From: Ancylomarina sp. 16SWW S1-10-2
GTDB lineage: Bacteria > Bacteroidota > Bacteroidia > Bacteroidales > Marinifilaceae
DNA: 64,000 bases
Assembly (NCBI RefSeq): GCF_009669305.1
Contig: NZ_SADB01000012.1
Coordinates: forward strand, 1 to 64,000
Reading direction: 5' to 3'
The notes under the pieces were generated by a model. That model did no database searches, had not been told where the DNA came from, and was given only the letters and a program-made list of their open reading frames with translations. This document shows, in pieces, positions 37,939 to 46,414 of the stretch (position 1 is its first letter; each line of letters opens with the position of its first letter). The position numbers were made by a program, and so were the translations under genes.

Positions 37939-39513
37939 ATGGCTTTTTTAGACGAAATAAAGAGAAGACGTACTTTTGGTATCATCTCTCACCCCGATGC
38001 AGGTAAAACGACACTAACCGAAAAACTTTTGTTATTTGGTGGAGCAATCCATGTAGCTGGTGCCGTTAAATCAAATAAAATTAAGAAAACGGCAACCTCC
38101 GATTTTATGGAGATTGAACGACAAAGAGGTATTTCTGTTGCTACATCGGTAATGGGTTTTGAATACAAAGGACATAAAATAAATATTCTTGATACGCCAG
38201 GTCACCAGGATTTTGCTGAGGATACTTTTCGTACACTTACTGCTTGTGATTCAGTTATTATCGTAATTGATGTTGCCAAAGGGGTTGAGGCACAAACCAG
38301 AAAATTGATGAAGGTTTGTCGTATGAGAAAAACGCCAGTTATCGTATTCATTAATAAAATGGATAGATCGGGTAAGGATGCTTTCGATTTGCTCGATGAA
38401 ATTGAGGCAGAATTACAACTGAATGTAAATCCTTTGAGTTGGCCTATTAATATGGGACCAGATTTTAAAGGTGTTTACAATATTTACCATAAGAATTTAA
38501 GTTTATTCACACCTGCAACTCAAACTATTCAGGAAACTATCGAATTTAACGATATATCTAGTCCTGAATTAGAAGATCATATTGGTGAAGATGCTAAAGT
38601 ACTTCGTGAAGAGCTAGACCTCATATCGGGTGTTTATCCTGAATTTAGTGTTGAAGATTATCTTAATGCTGAAATTGCACCTGTATTTTTTGGTTCTGCC
38701 TTAAATAACTTTGGTGTACAAGAGTTGCTTGATGTCTTTATAAAAATTGCTCCTTCTCCACTTCCATGCCAAACTGTTGAGCGTATTATACAACCAACAG
38801 AAGAAAAATTCTCTGGTTTTGTATTTAAGATTCATGCTAATATGGACCCAAATCACAGAGACCGTATTGCCTTTGTGAAAATTGTATCGGGAACTTTTAA
38901 ACGAAATACCCCTTACCTGCACGTTCGAAATGGAAAAAAAATGAAATTCTCGAGTCCGACAGCTTTTATGGCCGAGAAAAAATCGATTGTTGAAGAAGCG
39001 TATCCTGGTGATATTATTGGTTTACACGATACCGGAAACTTTAAAATTGGTGATACTTTAACCGAAGGTGAAAAGATCAACTTTAAAGGTATTCCATCAT
39101 TCTCTCCAGAACTGTTTAAATATATTGAGAATGCTGATCCAATGAAATCGAAGCAACTTGCTAAAGGGATCGATCAGTTAATGGACGAAGGTGTGGCACA
39201 GCTTTTCACCTCGCAATTTAACGGTCGTAAGGTTATTGGTACCGTAGGTGCTCTTCAGTTCGAGGTTATCGAATACCGTTTGCTTCACGAGTATAGCGCA
39301 TCGTGTCGTTGGGAACACATTAACCTGCACAAGGCTTGTTGGATTAAATCGAACGACGATGAAGAATTGAAAGAATTTAAAAAAGCGAAATACCAATTTA
39401 TAGCCAAAGACAAGCAAGGAAGAGATGTTTTCTTAGCTGATTCGGGTTATATGTTACAAATGGCACAAGCAAATTATAAGAATTTGGAGTTCCATTTCAC
39501 TTCAGAATTCTAA
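37939..39513 (+). CDS. prfC: Peptide chain release factor 3
   Basis: This 524-residue translational GTPase removes RF1/RF2 from the ribosome after peptide release. G1 is SHPDAGKTT (17-25), G3 is DTPGHQDF, and G4 is [16 protein letters not shown] just after the P-loop and the switch I motif [10 protein letters not shown] are specific to RF3 rather than EF-G. The length is that of the E. coli protein (529). It appears monocistronic. Confidence 0.96.
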   Translation: MAFLDEIKRRRTFGIISHPDAGKTTLTEKLLLFGGAIHVAGAVKSNKIKKTATSDFMEIERQRGISVATSVMGFEYKGHKINILDTPGHQDFAEDTFRTLTACDSVIIVIDVAKGVEAQTRKLMKVCRMRKTPVIVFINKMDRSGKDAFDLLDEIEAELQLNVNPLSWPINMGPDFKGVYNIYHKNLSLFTPATQTIQETIEFNDISSPELEDHIGEDAKVLREELDLISGVYPEFSVEDYLNAEIAPVFFGSALNNFGVQELLDVFIKIAPSPLPCQTVERIIQPTEEKFSGFVFKIHANMDPNHRDRIAFVKIVSGTFKRNTPYLHVRNGKKMKFSSPTAFMAEKKSIVEEAYPGDIIGLHDTGNFKIGDTLTEGEKINFKGIPSFSPELFKYIENADPMKSKQLAKGIDQLMDEGVAQLFTSQFNGRKVIGTVGALQFEVIEYRLLHEYSASCRWEHINLHKACWIKSNDDEELKEFKKAKYQFIAKDKQGRDVFLADSGYMLQMAQANYKNLEFHFTSEF

Positions 39514-39643
39514 TTTATCCCGCAGATAACACCGATTTGCACAGATTAAGTAATACTAATTGATAATCTAAAATCATATCAGTTCATAAATATTAACGAT
39601 CGTCAACGGTCATATAGATTTTAGATTTTTAAAAAATATAAAT
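39514..39643. repeat. Dispersed GCAGAT-type repeat
   Basis: ATCCCGCAGATAACACC is followed by GATTTGCACAGATTAA, the kind of short imperfect direct and inverted repeat scattered between genes in this window (compare 37519). Confidence 0.35.
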
Positions 39644-40018
39644 ATGTCTTTAGAAAAAGGATTAAGCTGCACACAAGAACTAACTGTTAAAGAAGAAAAT
39701 ACAGCCATTGCTCATGGCTCTGGAAGTCTTCCTGTTTATGCAACACCTGCAATGGCTGCATTTATGGAAAGTACAGCTGTAAAATGTATCGCTAATGATT
39801 TGGATAAAAAACTTGACACAGTTGGTATTCAGATAAATATTAAGCATCAAAAAGCAACAAAAGTTGGTAAAAAAGTAACTTGTACTGCTAAATTAACTGA
39901 GGTTGATGGTAAAAAATTGACTTTCGAAATTGAAGCTGCTGACGAAGATGGAAAAATTGGTTCAGCTTTACACAAACGCTATATTATTGATCCTGTTAAA
40001 TTTATGGAGAGAGCTTAA
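39644..40018 (+). CDS. Hot-dog thioesterase, fluoroacetyl-CoA thioesterase (FlK)-like
   Basis: This 124-residue single hot-dog domain protein belongs to the FlK family. The catalytic triad of Streptomyces FlK (Thr42, Glu50, His76) is matched here with identical spacing: Thr34 and Glu42 in YATPAMAAFMESTA, and His68 in NIKHQKAT. In a marine bacterium the real substrate is probably another short acyl-CoA; fluoroacetate resistance itself cannot be claimed. The gene is monocistronic and followed by a palindrome and a terminator. Confidence 0.85.
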   Translation: MSLEKGLSCTQELTVKEENTAIAHGSGSLPVYATPAMAAFMESTAVKCIANDLDKKLDTVGIQINIKHQKATKVGKKVTCTAKLTEVDGKKLTFEIEAADEDGKIGSALHKRYIIDPVKFMERA

Positions 40019-40037
40019 TAAATTGCTAGATTGTTTA

Positions 40038-40055
40038 TCCCGATAGTCATCGGGA
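40038..40055. repeat. REP-like palindrome
   Basis: TCCCGATAGTCATCGGGA is an imperfect palindrome also found, with changes, at 20593-20610 and 1531-1548. Confidence 0.5.
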
Positions 40056-40082
40056 GTTAGATGGTTAAATTGCTTAATTGAC

Positions 40083-40122
40083 AGACTGTTAGACTATTAG
40101 ACTATTAGACTATTAGACTGTT
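40083..40122. repeat. Five tandem copies of an 8-bp repeat
   Basis: AGACTGTT, three AGACTATT, then AGACTGTT lie in direct succession between the thioesterase gene and its terminator. Confidence 0.85.
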
Positions 40123-40137
40123 AGAAAGATAAATAAT

Positions 40138-40173
40138 AGCCCATTTGGAGATCATCCGAATGGGCTTCTTTTT
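40138..40173 (+). terminator. Terminator after the thioesterase gene
   Basis: AGCCCATTTGG / CCGAATGGGCT forms an 11-bp stem with one G-T pair, followed by TTCTTTTT. Confidence 0.75.
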
Positions 40174-40214
40174 GCAATTTTCTTTCTTAAAAGTTCTCCT
40201 TGGCAAAGCATTAA

Positions 40215-40300
40215 CCATAAATAACAACCCTAGTATAGGTTGTGTAAATTCAGAGTTCTTATTGGGAAAAAACAGCCATATCAACGCTTAGTTGTTAGCG
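40215..40300 (-). repeat. attC-like site 1, at the 3' end of the DUF4287/DUF5655 gene
   Basis: In gene orientation the site begins GCTAACAAC and its far arm carries GTTGTTATT about 60 nt on, so the ends are complementary. The 38-bp block 40262-40299 matches 36 of 38 bases with site 2 (41071-41108). It starts directly after the stop codon of the gene. Confidence 0.45.
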
Positions 40301-40307
40301 CCAGTTT

Positions 40308-40850
40308 TTATATTGATTTTACGTAAGACTCAGTAATCCATCCTTTTAATTCATCATCAATTTCAGTTATCTCAGATAATCTAACTCTGTGTGTGCACAT
40401 TGTACCAAAAGGTCCAGAATTTTCAAGTCTTTCGGTTATTGGTTTGTCATTCAGTTTGAAGCCTAGATCAATTCTTGTTTTAGTAGCCGGTTTAATTAAA
40501 ACAAATTGTCGCTTGCGTATAATACTTACACTGCCTTTTTTCGGAGTAATTATTACATCAGAACCCAAGGTATTGACAAATTCAACTAGTTTTTCATAAA
40601 GCGGTATTAAATGTTCTTTACCATTATATTGTGCTTCTATTAAGTCATCTGAAGTGTTTTTTTCTTCCTTAGATAAAGTCACTATGGTATTAGCAAATCC
40701 GTGTGTTACACCATGCTCAGTTTTTAGGTATTTAACTCCTTCAGAATGTTTAACAAAGGATTTTCCTAGGAGAATTTTTTTCCATTCCGCTAATGATTTA
40801 CCTGTTTTTTCAGGCATATTATCAATCATTGTTTGTAAGGCTTTATCCAT
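40308..40850 (-). CDS. DUF4287 and DUF5655 domain protein
   Basis: This 180-residue cytoplasmic protein has two domains. The N-terminal DUF4287 (about 5-60) shows MPEKTGKSLAEWKKIL and YLKTEHGVTHGFANTI. The C-terminal DUF5655 (about 75-175) contains the strands SVSIIRKRQFVLIKP and TRIDLGFKL. The combination recurs in single-gene accessory units across bacteria; its function is unknown to me. It is a lone minus-strand gene, and its stop codon lies within 8 bases of a repeated site shared with the next gene. Confidence 0.8.
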   Translation of the reverse strand: MDKALQTMIDNMPEKTGKSLAEWKKILLGKSFVKHSEGVKYLKTEHGVTHGFANTIVTLSKEEKNTSDDLIEAQYNGKEHLIPLYEKLVEFVNTLGSDVIITPKKGSVSIIRKRQFVLIKPATKTRIDLGFKLNDKPITERLENSGPFGTMCTHRVRLSEITEIDDELKGWITESYVKSI

Positions 40851-41039
40851 ATTGTTTTAGTTCGTTTAGAATATATATATAAAGGGAGATAGTTTACTCT
40901 TGTACAAGTCACATGGTTTACACTATATTGTCTGTTAACCGAATACAATTTCCTCTTTGTTTTATATCGTTTATGTAGCCTAAAAATACATTACGATAAA
41001 ATACTTTCCAAACACCATTCACCATAAGAGTATGAATTC

Positions 41040-41112
41040 TGTCATCGCATAGGGCAACCAACGGTTCATGTTGGGAAAAAACAGCCATATCATCGCTTCG
41101 TTGTTAGCTGTA
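41040..41112 (-). repeat. attC-like site 2, at the 3' end of the hydrolase gene
   Basis: In gene orientation it begins AGCTAACAACG and ends CCGTTGGTTGCCC, so AACAACG faces CGTTGGTT as an imperfect dyad. The block 41071-41108 is nearly identical to site 1. Confidence 0.45.
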
Positions 41113-41117
41113 GACTT

Positions 41118-42050
41118 TTATTTTATCAAAGCCTTCTTTAGTTCAGCTCTAAATATGTCTGGATTATCAACCCATACAGAGTGACATGAATTTTCAATTA
41201 CTTTTAACGTTATATTTGGGTAGTCTTTAAGTTGCTCTTTGTGTTTTTCTGCGCTAAAATCTATATAGTCATGCGAGCCCATTATAATAGTAACGTTGCC
41301 ATTATTTAATACTTTTCTGTAATCGTAATTCCAAGTTAATCCATTTTTCATTATTGCATTCGCTGAACTTTGCTTGTAAAATGCATATCCACTCCCCTGC
41401 ATTTCTTTTCTTTTGGATATGTCAAAAACATTAAGCGATGCAAATCTGATACGCCATTTTTTAGTTTTCTCTTTATCAGTGAGTAATGAATCGTTTTTGT
41501 ATGATGCTAATAGTTTCTGCACTTCCTTACGTTCATGCAAGTATTTTACTTGATTATAAAACCTTTTGTCAAATAGATCTGTAAGACTATCCATTTTTGA
41601 GAATACAGAACCCACTAACACTAAATTGGAGGTTCTTTCTGGATATTTATTAATAAATTCCATCCCGATTCTTGTTCCCATAGAATGACAGAATAGTTTT
41701 GTTTTTTTTAGATTTAACTCATCTGTTAATCTTTTTAAATCTTCAATGTGATTATCAAGGGTGATTTTAGATGATTTACAAGGAGATAATAATGACCCAC
41801 GTTGATCGTAAAAAACAAAATGAAAATCGTCTTCTAATCCTTCTACAGCTTTCCACATATAATTTTGGTTTGCTCCAAACCCACCATGAACTACTATTAC
41901 TGTATCTTTCCCTTGTCCAAATTCCTTAACATAAATTTGAACTGTATCTTTTGTATTAAGATACCATTCTTCATATTTTATCTCTTGAGAAAAACAAGAG
42001 TTACTAATTAATAAAAATGCAATTAATTTAATTGCTGCACGAAATTTCAT
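41118..42050 (-). CDS. Secreted alpha/beta hydrolase
   Basis: The protein has 310 residues from the ATG at 42050 (MKFRAAIKL), which yields a proper signal peptide ending near CFSQ. A start eight codons upstream (42074) is less likely. The oxyanion motif is HGGFGANQ, DQRG follows, and the nucleophile elbow is CHSMGTR with Ser123. The acid is probably in SHDYID and the catalytic His in NSCHSVW. The pattern matches prolyl aminopeptidase/epoxide hydrolase-like enzymes; the substrate is unknown. It is a lone gene in the cassette-like region. Confidence 0.85.
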   Translation of the reverse strand: MKFRAAIKLIAFLLISNSCFSQEIKYEEWYLNTKDTVQIYVKEFGQGKDTVIVVHGGFGANQNYMWKAVEGLEDDFHFVFYDQRGSLLSPCKSSKITLDNHIEDLKRLTDELNLKKTKLFCHSMGTRIGMEFINKYPERTSNLVLVGSVFSKMDSLTDLFDKRFYNQVKYLHERKEVQKLLASYKNDSLLTDKEKTKKWRIRFASLNVFDISKRKEMQGSGYAFYKQSSANAIMKNGLTWNYDYRKVLNNGNVTIIMGSHDYIDFSAEKHKEQLKDYPNITLKVIENSCHSVWVDNPDIFRAELKKALIK

Positions 42051-42544
42051 ATTGGTTTTATTTATAATTATCAATTCTGTCTTTTAGTTTACCGCTAAGG
42101 GTGAACTGAATGGGCTAATGGACTTAAAAACACATAATCTTTCTAAACGTCAACGAACCGTTTTGGAGATTCCCCCCACATGCCTTAAGTTTGCAACTTG
42201 TGGTCTTTAATCCTGAATAATATGAATTAAGATTTTCCCAACTACTAACTCTATGAGCTTACTATTCTGTTGACATAAATTAGAAATTTGTAACTCCCCC
42301 TATAATTGTTTTATAGATAAGAATAAACTAATGTAACATCATTTAGCTAGATCGGCAGTCAAATATAGAACGAAGCCCAATACATTTAATAATTAAACAT
42401 TGGGCTTACATACATTGTTATGACCACAAGTCACAGACTTGCGGTAGACGGGGGAAATCACTGCATTTAAAGGACTTTCTATTGCAAGATTCACTTTCCT
42501 AAAAGTTCCGCAAATTAGATCATTCCCTATAATGTAACAATTCT
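42051..42544. repeat. Inverted-repeat (MITE-like) element 42168-42459 in a non-coding gap
   Basis: The left arm 42168-42205 (GATTCCCCCCACATGCC ... ACTTGTGGTC) and right arm 42422-42459 (GACCACAAGT ... GGGGGAAATC) are imperfect inverse copies of about 38 bp, 292 bp end to end. The interior has no frame but has a hairpin AGCCCAAT ... ATTGGGCT (about 42376-42411). No target duplication is obvious. The rest of the gap is featureless. Confidence 0.6.
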
Positions 42545-42612
42545 CTTAACGGTTAAGTCAAGCTACCGTACATGATGGGCAGTTCCTGCCATACGAACGC
42601 TTAGTTGTTAGC
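42545..42612 (-). repeat. attC-like site 3, at the 3' end of the membrane protein gene
   Basis: In gene orientation: CGCTAACAACTAAGCG, then TACGAAC-type arm, a central hairpin GGCAG-GAA-CTGCC (42578-42590), and a return arm ending GACTTAACCGTTAAG. AAGC, CGTA and GGCAG pair across the centre, giving an attC-like imperfect hairpin of about 68 nt. The stop codon of the gene (42608-42610) is part of the site. Confidence 0.5.
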
Positions 42613-43318
42613 GGTTTTTCTTCAACATATTATAAAACATTTTCTTTGTAACAATCGTTGAAATTGAATTCTGAAAGTATATTATGCATACAAACACATA
42701 AATAGAGAGAATAACAATTAAATCAATTATCAAATTTATACATAAACCATTCAGTACTGATGGTAGACTTAAAAAAAACACTATGACTATAAATGAGTCA
42801 ATAATAACATTTAATAATCTAGACAAATTTGGCATTTTCCCAATATTTTGCTCGTAGTTTGGACGAATTATTGTCTTTAGATAATTCGATGGATAAAGTA
42901 ATATCAAAAAAAAGAAAGGTGTTGTTGTGTTAACATAATACCCAATTTTAGAAGTTAAATTCAGAGAATGCATGCCTTGAGGGAAATACTTTAACCAAAC
43001 AAAAGTCGTGATTAAAGAAAAAATAATTTTATAGTTCAAATATATCAAAAGGAGTTTGTTAGATTTATCATATCGCATATATTTATAAACTCCAATCATA
43101 GCAAAAAGGATAAGAAAGATATTGAATGAGTGTATCAATAAATTACTTATGTGAAAATATGGTAGGATTGAATTCCAATATGTTGGTTTTAGGATTGAAA
43201 CGAATGCATCAAAGCTCCGAGGTATCTGTTCTACACTAATATCTATAAGTAAAATGTCAGCTAAGATGCTTAAAAGAACTAAAGCTATTAATGTAAATTT
43301 TAATGTTGATTTTTTCAT
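42608..43318 (-). CDS. Polytopic membrane protein of unknown function
   Basis: The protein has 236 residues from the ATG at 43318 (MKKSTLKFTLIALVLL). A frame starting at 43366 adds 16 polar residues, which I think are not translated. Six to seven hydrophobic segments are seen (LTLIALVLLSILADILL, SFNIFLILFAMIGVYKYM, FFFLILLYP, SFIVIVFFLSLPSVL, LIVILSIYVFVCIIYF). No family is recognised. It ends inside attC-like site 3. Confidence 0.6.
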   Translation of the reverse strand: MKKSTLKFTLIALVLLSILADILLIDISVEQIPRSFDAFVSILKPTYWNSILPYFHISNLLIHSFNIFLILFAMIGVYKYMRYDKSNKLLLIYLNYKIIFSLITTFVWLKYFPQGMHSLNLTSKIGYYVNTTTPFFFLILLYPSNYLKTIIRPNYEQNIGKMPNLSRLLNVIIDSFIVIVFFLSLPSVLNGLCINLIIDLIVILSIYVFVCIIYFQNSISTIVTKKMFYNMLKKNR

Positions 43319-43486
43319 ATATCTAGAAACTTGCGGAATTTCGAAACATTTCACTTTCAAATCCACACTTAGCCAAATCTTTTATTTCCCTTAAATTCAA
43401 ATCTGCGTCAAATCAAAGATTTGACGATATTGCAACGGAGAACTGCGGTTGATTTACCTGCTGAACCCGCATTACATATAGCTTTT

Positions 43487-43495
43487 GTTACCAGC
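43487..43495. repeat. Cassette boundary, inverted 9-mer (left)
   Basis: GTTACCAGC on the plus strand is the exact inverse of GCTGGTAAC at 44252-44260. The pair brackets one gene. Confidence 0.55.
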
Positions 43496-43498
43496 TTT

Positions 43499-44176
43499 TT
43501 ATTTTTTAAATATTGGATTTATTCCCAGCTCAAATAGCTTTTTGCCACTTTCACTAACTATAAAACCATGTGACCATGATGAAGTTTCCCTAGCGAGACC
43601 TGAGGACAATAAAAGCGCTTGTTCATCAAATTTTTTGTCTGCTTTCTTATCTTGACTAACTTCAAAATTGGATAATGATAGTTCATCTAGGAATTGAAAT
43701 GAATCAGGATGCATTTCCTCTAAACTAATATTAAGAGCGGTGTATTCGCTAAAGTCAATTTTTTCTTCTACAAAAGCTTTAAAGAGTTGAGCAGATATTT
43801 TCGTTTTGGTTACCACTATGTGTCGATCGATAAATACCATAGTTTGTTCAACAACTTTTTTTCTGAACTTACAATCATTTAAAACTCTCGTTTGAAATTT
43901 CTCTTTCTTCTCTGGCTCTATAGAATTAGAATTAAATTCTTGGATAAATGTCAATAGCTTTTTAGCAAACCAAAACTGATTGATTGAAATCCCAGCCTTT
44001 ATTACTCCAACTACACTCTTAACTAACGGAATTTCTTTTAATGCTTCGTTTTCAATAAGATCATCTAAATAGATTTCAGAGTAATCCACAGAAAGATCAA
44101 TTGAAGGTGCAAGAATTTCTGCTGTGAAGTTCTTACTCAATGATTGATTTTGATTGTACTCGACTACATGTGGCAT
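43499..44176 (-). CDS. Accessory-genome protein of unknown function
   Basis: This is a 225-residue soluble protein. The core LKEIPLVKSVVGVIKAGISI with FAKKLLTFIQEF (about 46-80) recalls a widespread but uncharacterised family of about 200-250 residues carried on mobile elements (from memory, not searched). A middle region with VFIDRHI and LFKAFVEEKIDFSEY follows, and the C-terminus (GFIVSESGKKLFELGI) looks like a small winged-helix wing. It is bracketed by the perfect inverted 9-mers at 43487 and 44252, the clearest cassette-like boundary pair in the window. Confidence 0.6.
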   Translation of the reverse strand: MPHVVEYNQNQSLSKNFTAEILAPSIDLSVDYSEIYLDDLIENEALKEIPLVKSVVGVIKAGISINQFWFAKKLLTFIQEFNSNSIEPEKKEKFQTRVLNDCKFRKKVVEQTMVFIDRHIVVTKTKISAQLFKAFVEEKIDFSEYTALNISLEEMHPDSFQFLDELSLSNFEVSQDKKADKKFDEQALLLSSGLARETSSWSHGFIVSESGKKLFELGINPIFKK

Positions 44177-44251
44177 ATGGCTATTTTTGTGTTCATTAAA
44201 TTTCTTATTTCATTCTAATCCAAAGCAGAGATTATTATTCCTAATAAATTG

Positions 44252-44260
44252 CTGGTAACG
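44252..44260. repeat. Cassette boundary, inverted 9-mer (right)
   Basis: GCTGGTAAC is the partner of 43487-43495. Beyond it lies GGGCTTACTTAAGTTGCGAAG, which could be the end of the site belonging to the neighbouring unit. Confidence 0.5.
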
Positions 44261-44408
44261 GGCTTACTTAAGTTGCGAAGACAATTTAAAAGAGTAATTT
44301 ATTAAGCCACCAAAGAAGCAAGCCTATTAAATTTACTTCTTATATTTTGTGAAAGTTAAATTATATTGGCTTCCTTATGTTTATTAATTGTACAAACGTT
44401 CAATATGC

Positions 44409-44999
44409 TCATGAAATTAAGCTTTTGCTGTACATTCGTACGTTTTTCATTAGATATATTTTATGTTTCTCAGTAATGTTTCCTTTACCAATATCACAGA
44501 TTCTCTTCATTGAATTTAAATATCCAAATCGTGAATGACCTTCTACTAATTGATAATAGCCATGTAATTCGCTCCACTCAGGATAGTTTTCATTTAATGA
44601 TCTAACATCCAATATTATAGATGGTGTTCTCCATGTACCTTTTTCTTTCCAATATTTCAGATCTTTTTCAATACAACAGAAGTCATTAAAATCATTATAG
44701 TTACCTCTTAAGTCTGTCAATGTTCTATATTTCTCAATTACATATAAATCTTTGAGCAATTCATAATCCCATTCTACTAATTCAAATTCAACAGATTCGT
44801 AATCAATCCATGAATAATTATTTAAAGTTCTGGGATTTCCATGGTGGGGATAGATCCATTGCTTAAAAACTTCTTTAGGAATATTTTCATATTCAAATCT
44901 GGTGCTCATTCTAGCATAATAATCATTGAACACTTCTGGATTTCCTTCCATATTTTCATTGGGCTTTAAATCCATCCATGTTCTGTGTATTAATGTCAT
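44409..44999 (-). CDS. Hypothetical protein with a ParB-like motif
   Basis: This is a 196-residue soluble protein rich in Trp and Tyr. The segment YYQLVEGHSRFGYLNSM (about 157-173) resembles the GHxR loop of the ParB/sulfiredoxin fold (consensus like IxGHxRL), and IILDVRSLNENYPEW precedes it. Partition proteins are ruled out by the lack of a helix-turn-helix domain, so a nucleotide-binding ParB-like domain is a guess. It is a lone gene on the minus strand in the accessory region; no shared boundary site was found at its 3' end. Confidence 0.5.
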   Translation of the reverse strand: MTLIHRTWMDLKPNENMEGNPEVFNDYYARMSTRFEYENIPKEVFKQWIYPHHGNPRTLNNYSWIDYESVEFELVEWDYELLKDLYVIEKYRTLTDLRGNYNDFNDFCCIEKDLKYWKEKGTWRTPSIILDVRSLNENYPEWSELHGYYQLVEGHSRFGYLNSMKRICDIGKGNITEKHKIYLMKNVRMYSKSLIS

Positions 45000-45490
45000 T
45001 TTTGTTTTTTATAAAATGAGAATCAACTTCTTAGGATATACACTACAAATACACATACTTTTAATATATCGAGTTTGAAAGTGCACAATACATACCAAAT
45101 AAGTCAGTATTGTGTACTTATTGTCCTGGTTTAATTAATAAGTTCAATTATTAAAATAAACACATTATTTCCACGTCGATCAAAGTTATGAAAAATAGAT
45201 AGCAAACAATATATTTGGTATGAAAAGTTTATTAATTATACAGGAAATAAAAAGCATCTACTTAGTTAAATTTTAAACCACCCAGACAAGCAAAGCTTGC
45301 CACCCCTCCTTAAAAATAAGGTGGGGTAATTACATAATCGGGAATTGGACTTGTAATAAAATAAGAAATATCTACATAAAAATATTTTTATGTTACTTGG
45401 ACTAAGGTATAACGTTTCGTTTAGCCTTAAGCCTTTTTTTATGACATCTATTTTGATTAACTTATGGGGTATAAATCAAAATAATGAGCT
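45000..45490. other. 491-bp intergenic region with a hairpin repeat
   Basis: CAAGCAAAGCTTG (45287-45299) and ACCCCTCCTTA ... TAAGGTGGGG (45302-45326) form two adjacent hairpins of a type scattered in Bacteroidota genomes (ACCACCC ... CCCCTCCTT). Nothing else is recognised. Confidence 0.45.
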
Positions 45491-46015
45491 ATGAAATCAA
45501 TATTGAAAAAACTAATTGCTTCCCTCCTGCTTATTGTTCTTGTAACGGAAATTTCTGCTCAAAATAAACTAGAACGAAGGGCTAAAAAGTTGATAGCTCT
45601 ACAAGAGTCTGTGCAATTGATAAAAAGTGGTGAATTTAAATTTGAGGCAAAAAAAGCCTATCCTCAAGGTGGTTCGTCCATAGATTTGACAACAAATTAT
45701 GGCTTTGTGACTATTTCCGAAAATAAAAGTGAAGCAGATCTGCCTTTTTTTGGTCGTGCCTATCAATTGAAATATGGTGGTGACGGTGGAATGATTTTCA
45801 AAGGCGAAATTCTTAATGAAAAATTTAATCAGAATAGTAAAAAAAATAAATTCACTTACACCTTTGAAGTCAGAGACAAAGAGCTATTTAAGGTAATCCT
45901 AGAAGCTTTTTCAAACGAATCTGTATCAGTTATTATCCAATGTAGCAGCAGAGCTCATATCTCTTATTCAGGAAGAATTATTGAACTTAAAAAAGGAGAT
46001 TTAACGAACAAGTAA
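45491..46015 (+). CDS. DUF4251 exported protein
   Basis: This 174-residue protein has a signal peptide ending near residue 23 (EISA-QNKL). The mature part matches the DUF4251 family of Bacteroidota: a helix with ERRAKKLIALQESVQLI, then a beta-rich domain with YGFVTISENKSEADLPFFGRAY and FTYTFEVRDKE. These are periplasmic proteins of about 180 residues with unknown role. It is monocistronic. Confidence 0.88.
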   Translation: MKSILKKLIASLLLIVLVTEISAQNKLERRAKKLIALQESVQLIKSGEFKFEAKKAYPQGGSSIDLTTNYGFVTISENKSEADLPFFGRAYQLKYGGDGGMIFKGEILNEKFNQNSKKNKFTYTFEVRDKELFKVILEAFSNESVSVIIQCSSRAHISYSGRIIELKKGDLTNK

Positions 46016-46212
46016 ATTAGAATTCGAAAATTTATTTTGAAAAAAAATCAATAATGTATGCTGTTTTCTAAAAAACTTATCTAGTTTAGCAGTCACAAAC
46101 AAAGACAAATTAATGAGATCATTCAACAACAATAATGCTTTTAATAATTTGATGAATAATAATTCATCGAAAATGGGAAGCTTGTAGTTGTTTAACAAAA
46201 CATATAACTTTT

Positions 46213-46243
46213 AAGCCTTCCCGAAACGGAAGGCTTTTTTTTT
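46213..46243 (+). terminator. Terminator T1
   Basis: AAGCCTTCC / GGAAGGCTT stem with a roughly 6-base loop and nine T; it probably ends the DUF4251 transcript. Confidence 0.85.
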
Positions 46244-46280
46244 AACCTTATTTTACTTGACCATGTATCTTTTCAATCTA

Positions 46281-46307
46281 AATAATAATAATAATAATAA
46301 TAATAAT
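46281..46307. repeat. (AAT)9 microsatellite
   Basis: Nine uninterrupted AAT units lie between T1 and T2 upstream of asnA. Confidence 0.95.
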
Positions 46308-46349
46308 TTTCCCTAAAAGGTGAGAAAGGATACCAACATGCATTTGTTT

Positions 46350-46379
46350 AGCCTTTCCACATTCGGAAAGGCTTTTTTT
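46350..46379 (+). terminator. Terminator T2 in the asnA leader
   Basis: AGCCTTTCC / GGAAAGGCT stem, loop ACATTC and seven T, 35 nt upstream of the asnA start codon. The stem sequence is close to that of T1. Confidence 0.8.
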
Positions 46380-46414
46380 ATATCAAAAAATCAATTTCAA
46401 ATAGAACCAGAATC

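Larger units (their letters stand above)
46016..46414 (+). promoter_or_regulatory. Leader region of asnA with two terminators, an AAT microsatellite and a small upstream frame
   Basis: The order is terminator T1 (46213-46243), nine AAT repeats (46281-46307), then terminator T2 (46350-46379) only 35 nt before the asnA ATG. A 26-codon frame starts at ATG 46338, runs through T2 and stops at TGA 46416-46418, overlapping the asnA start (ATGA). The geometry would suit attenuation, though the small frame is not enriched in Asn or Asp codons. Confidence 0.4.
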
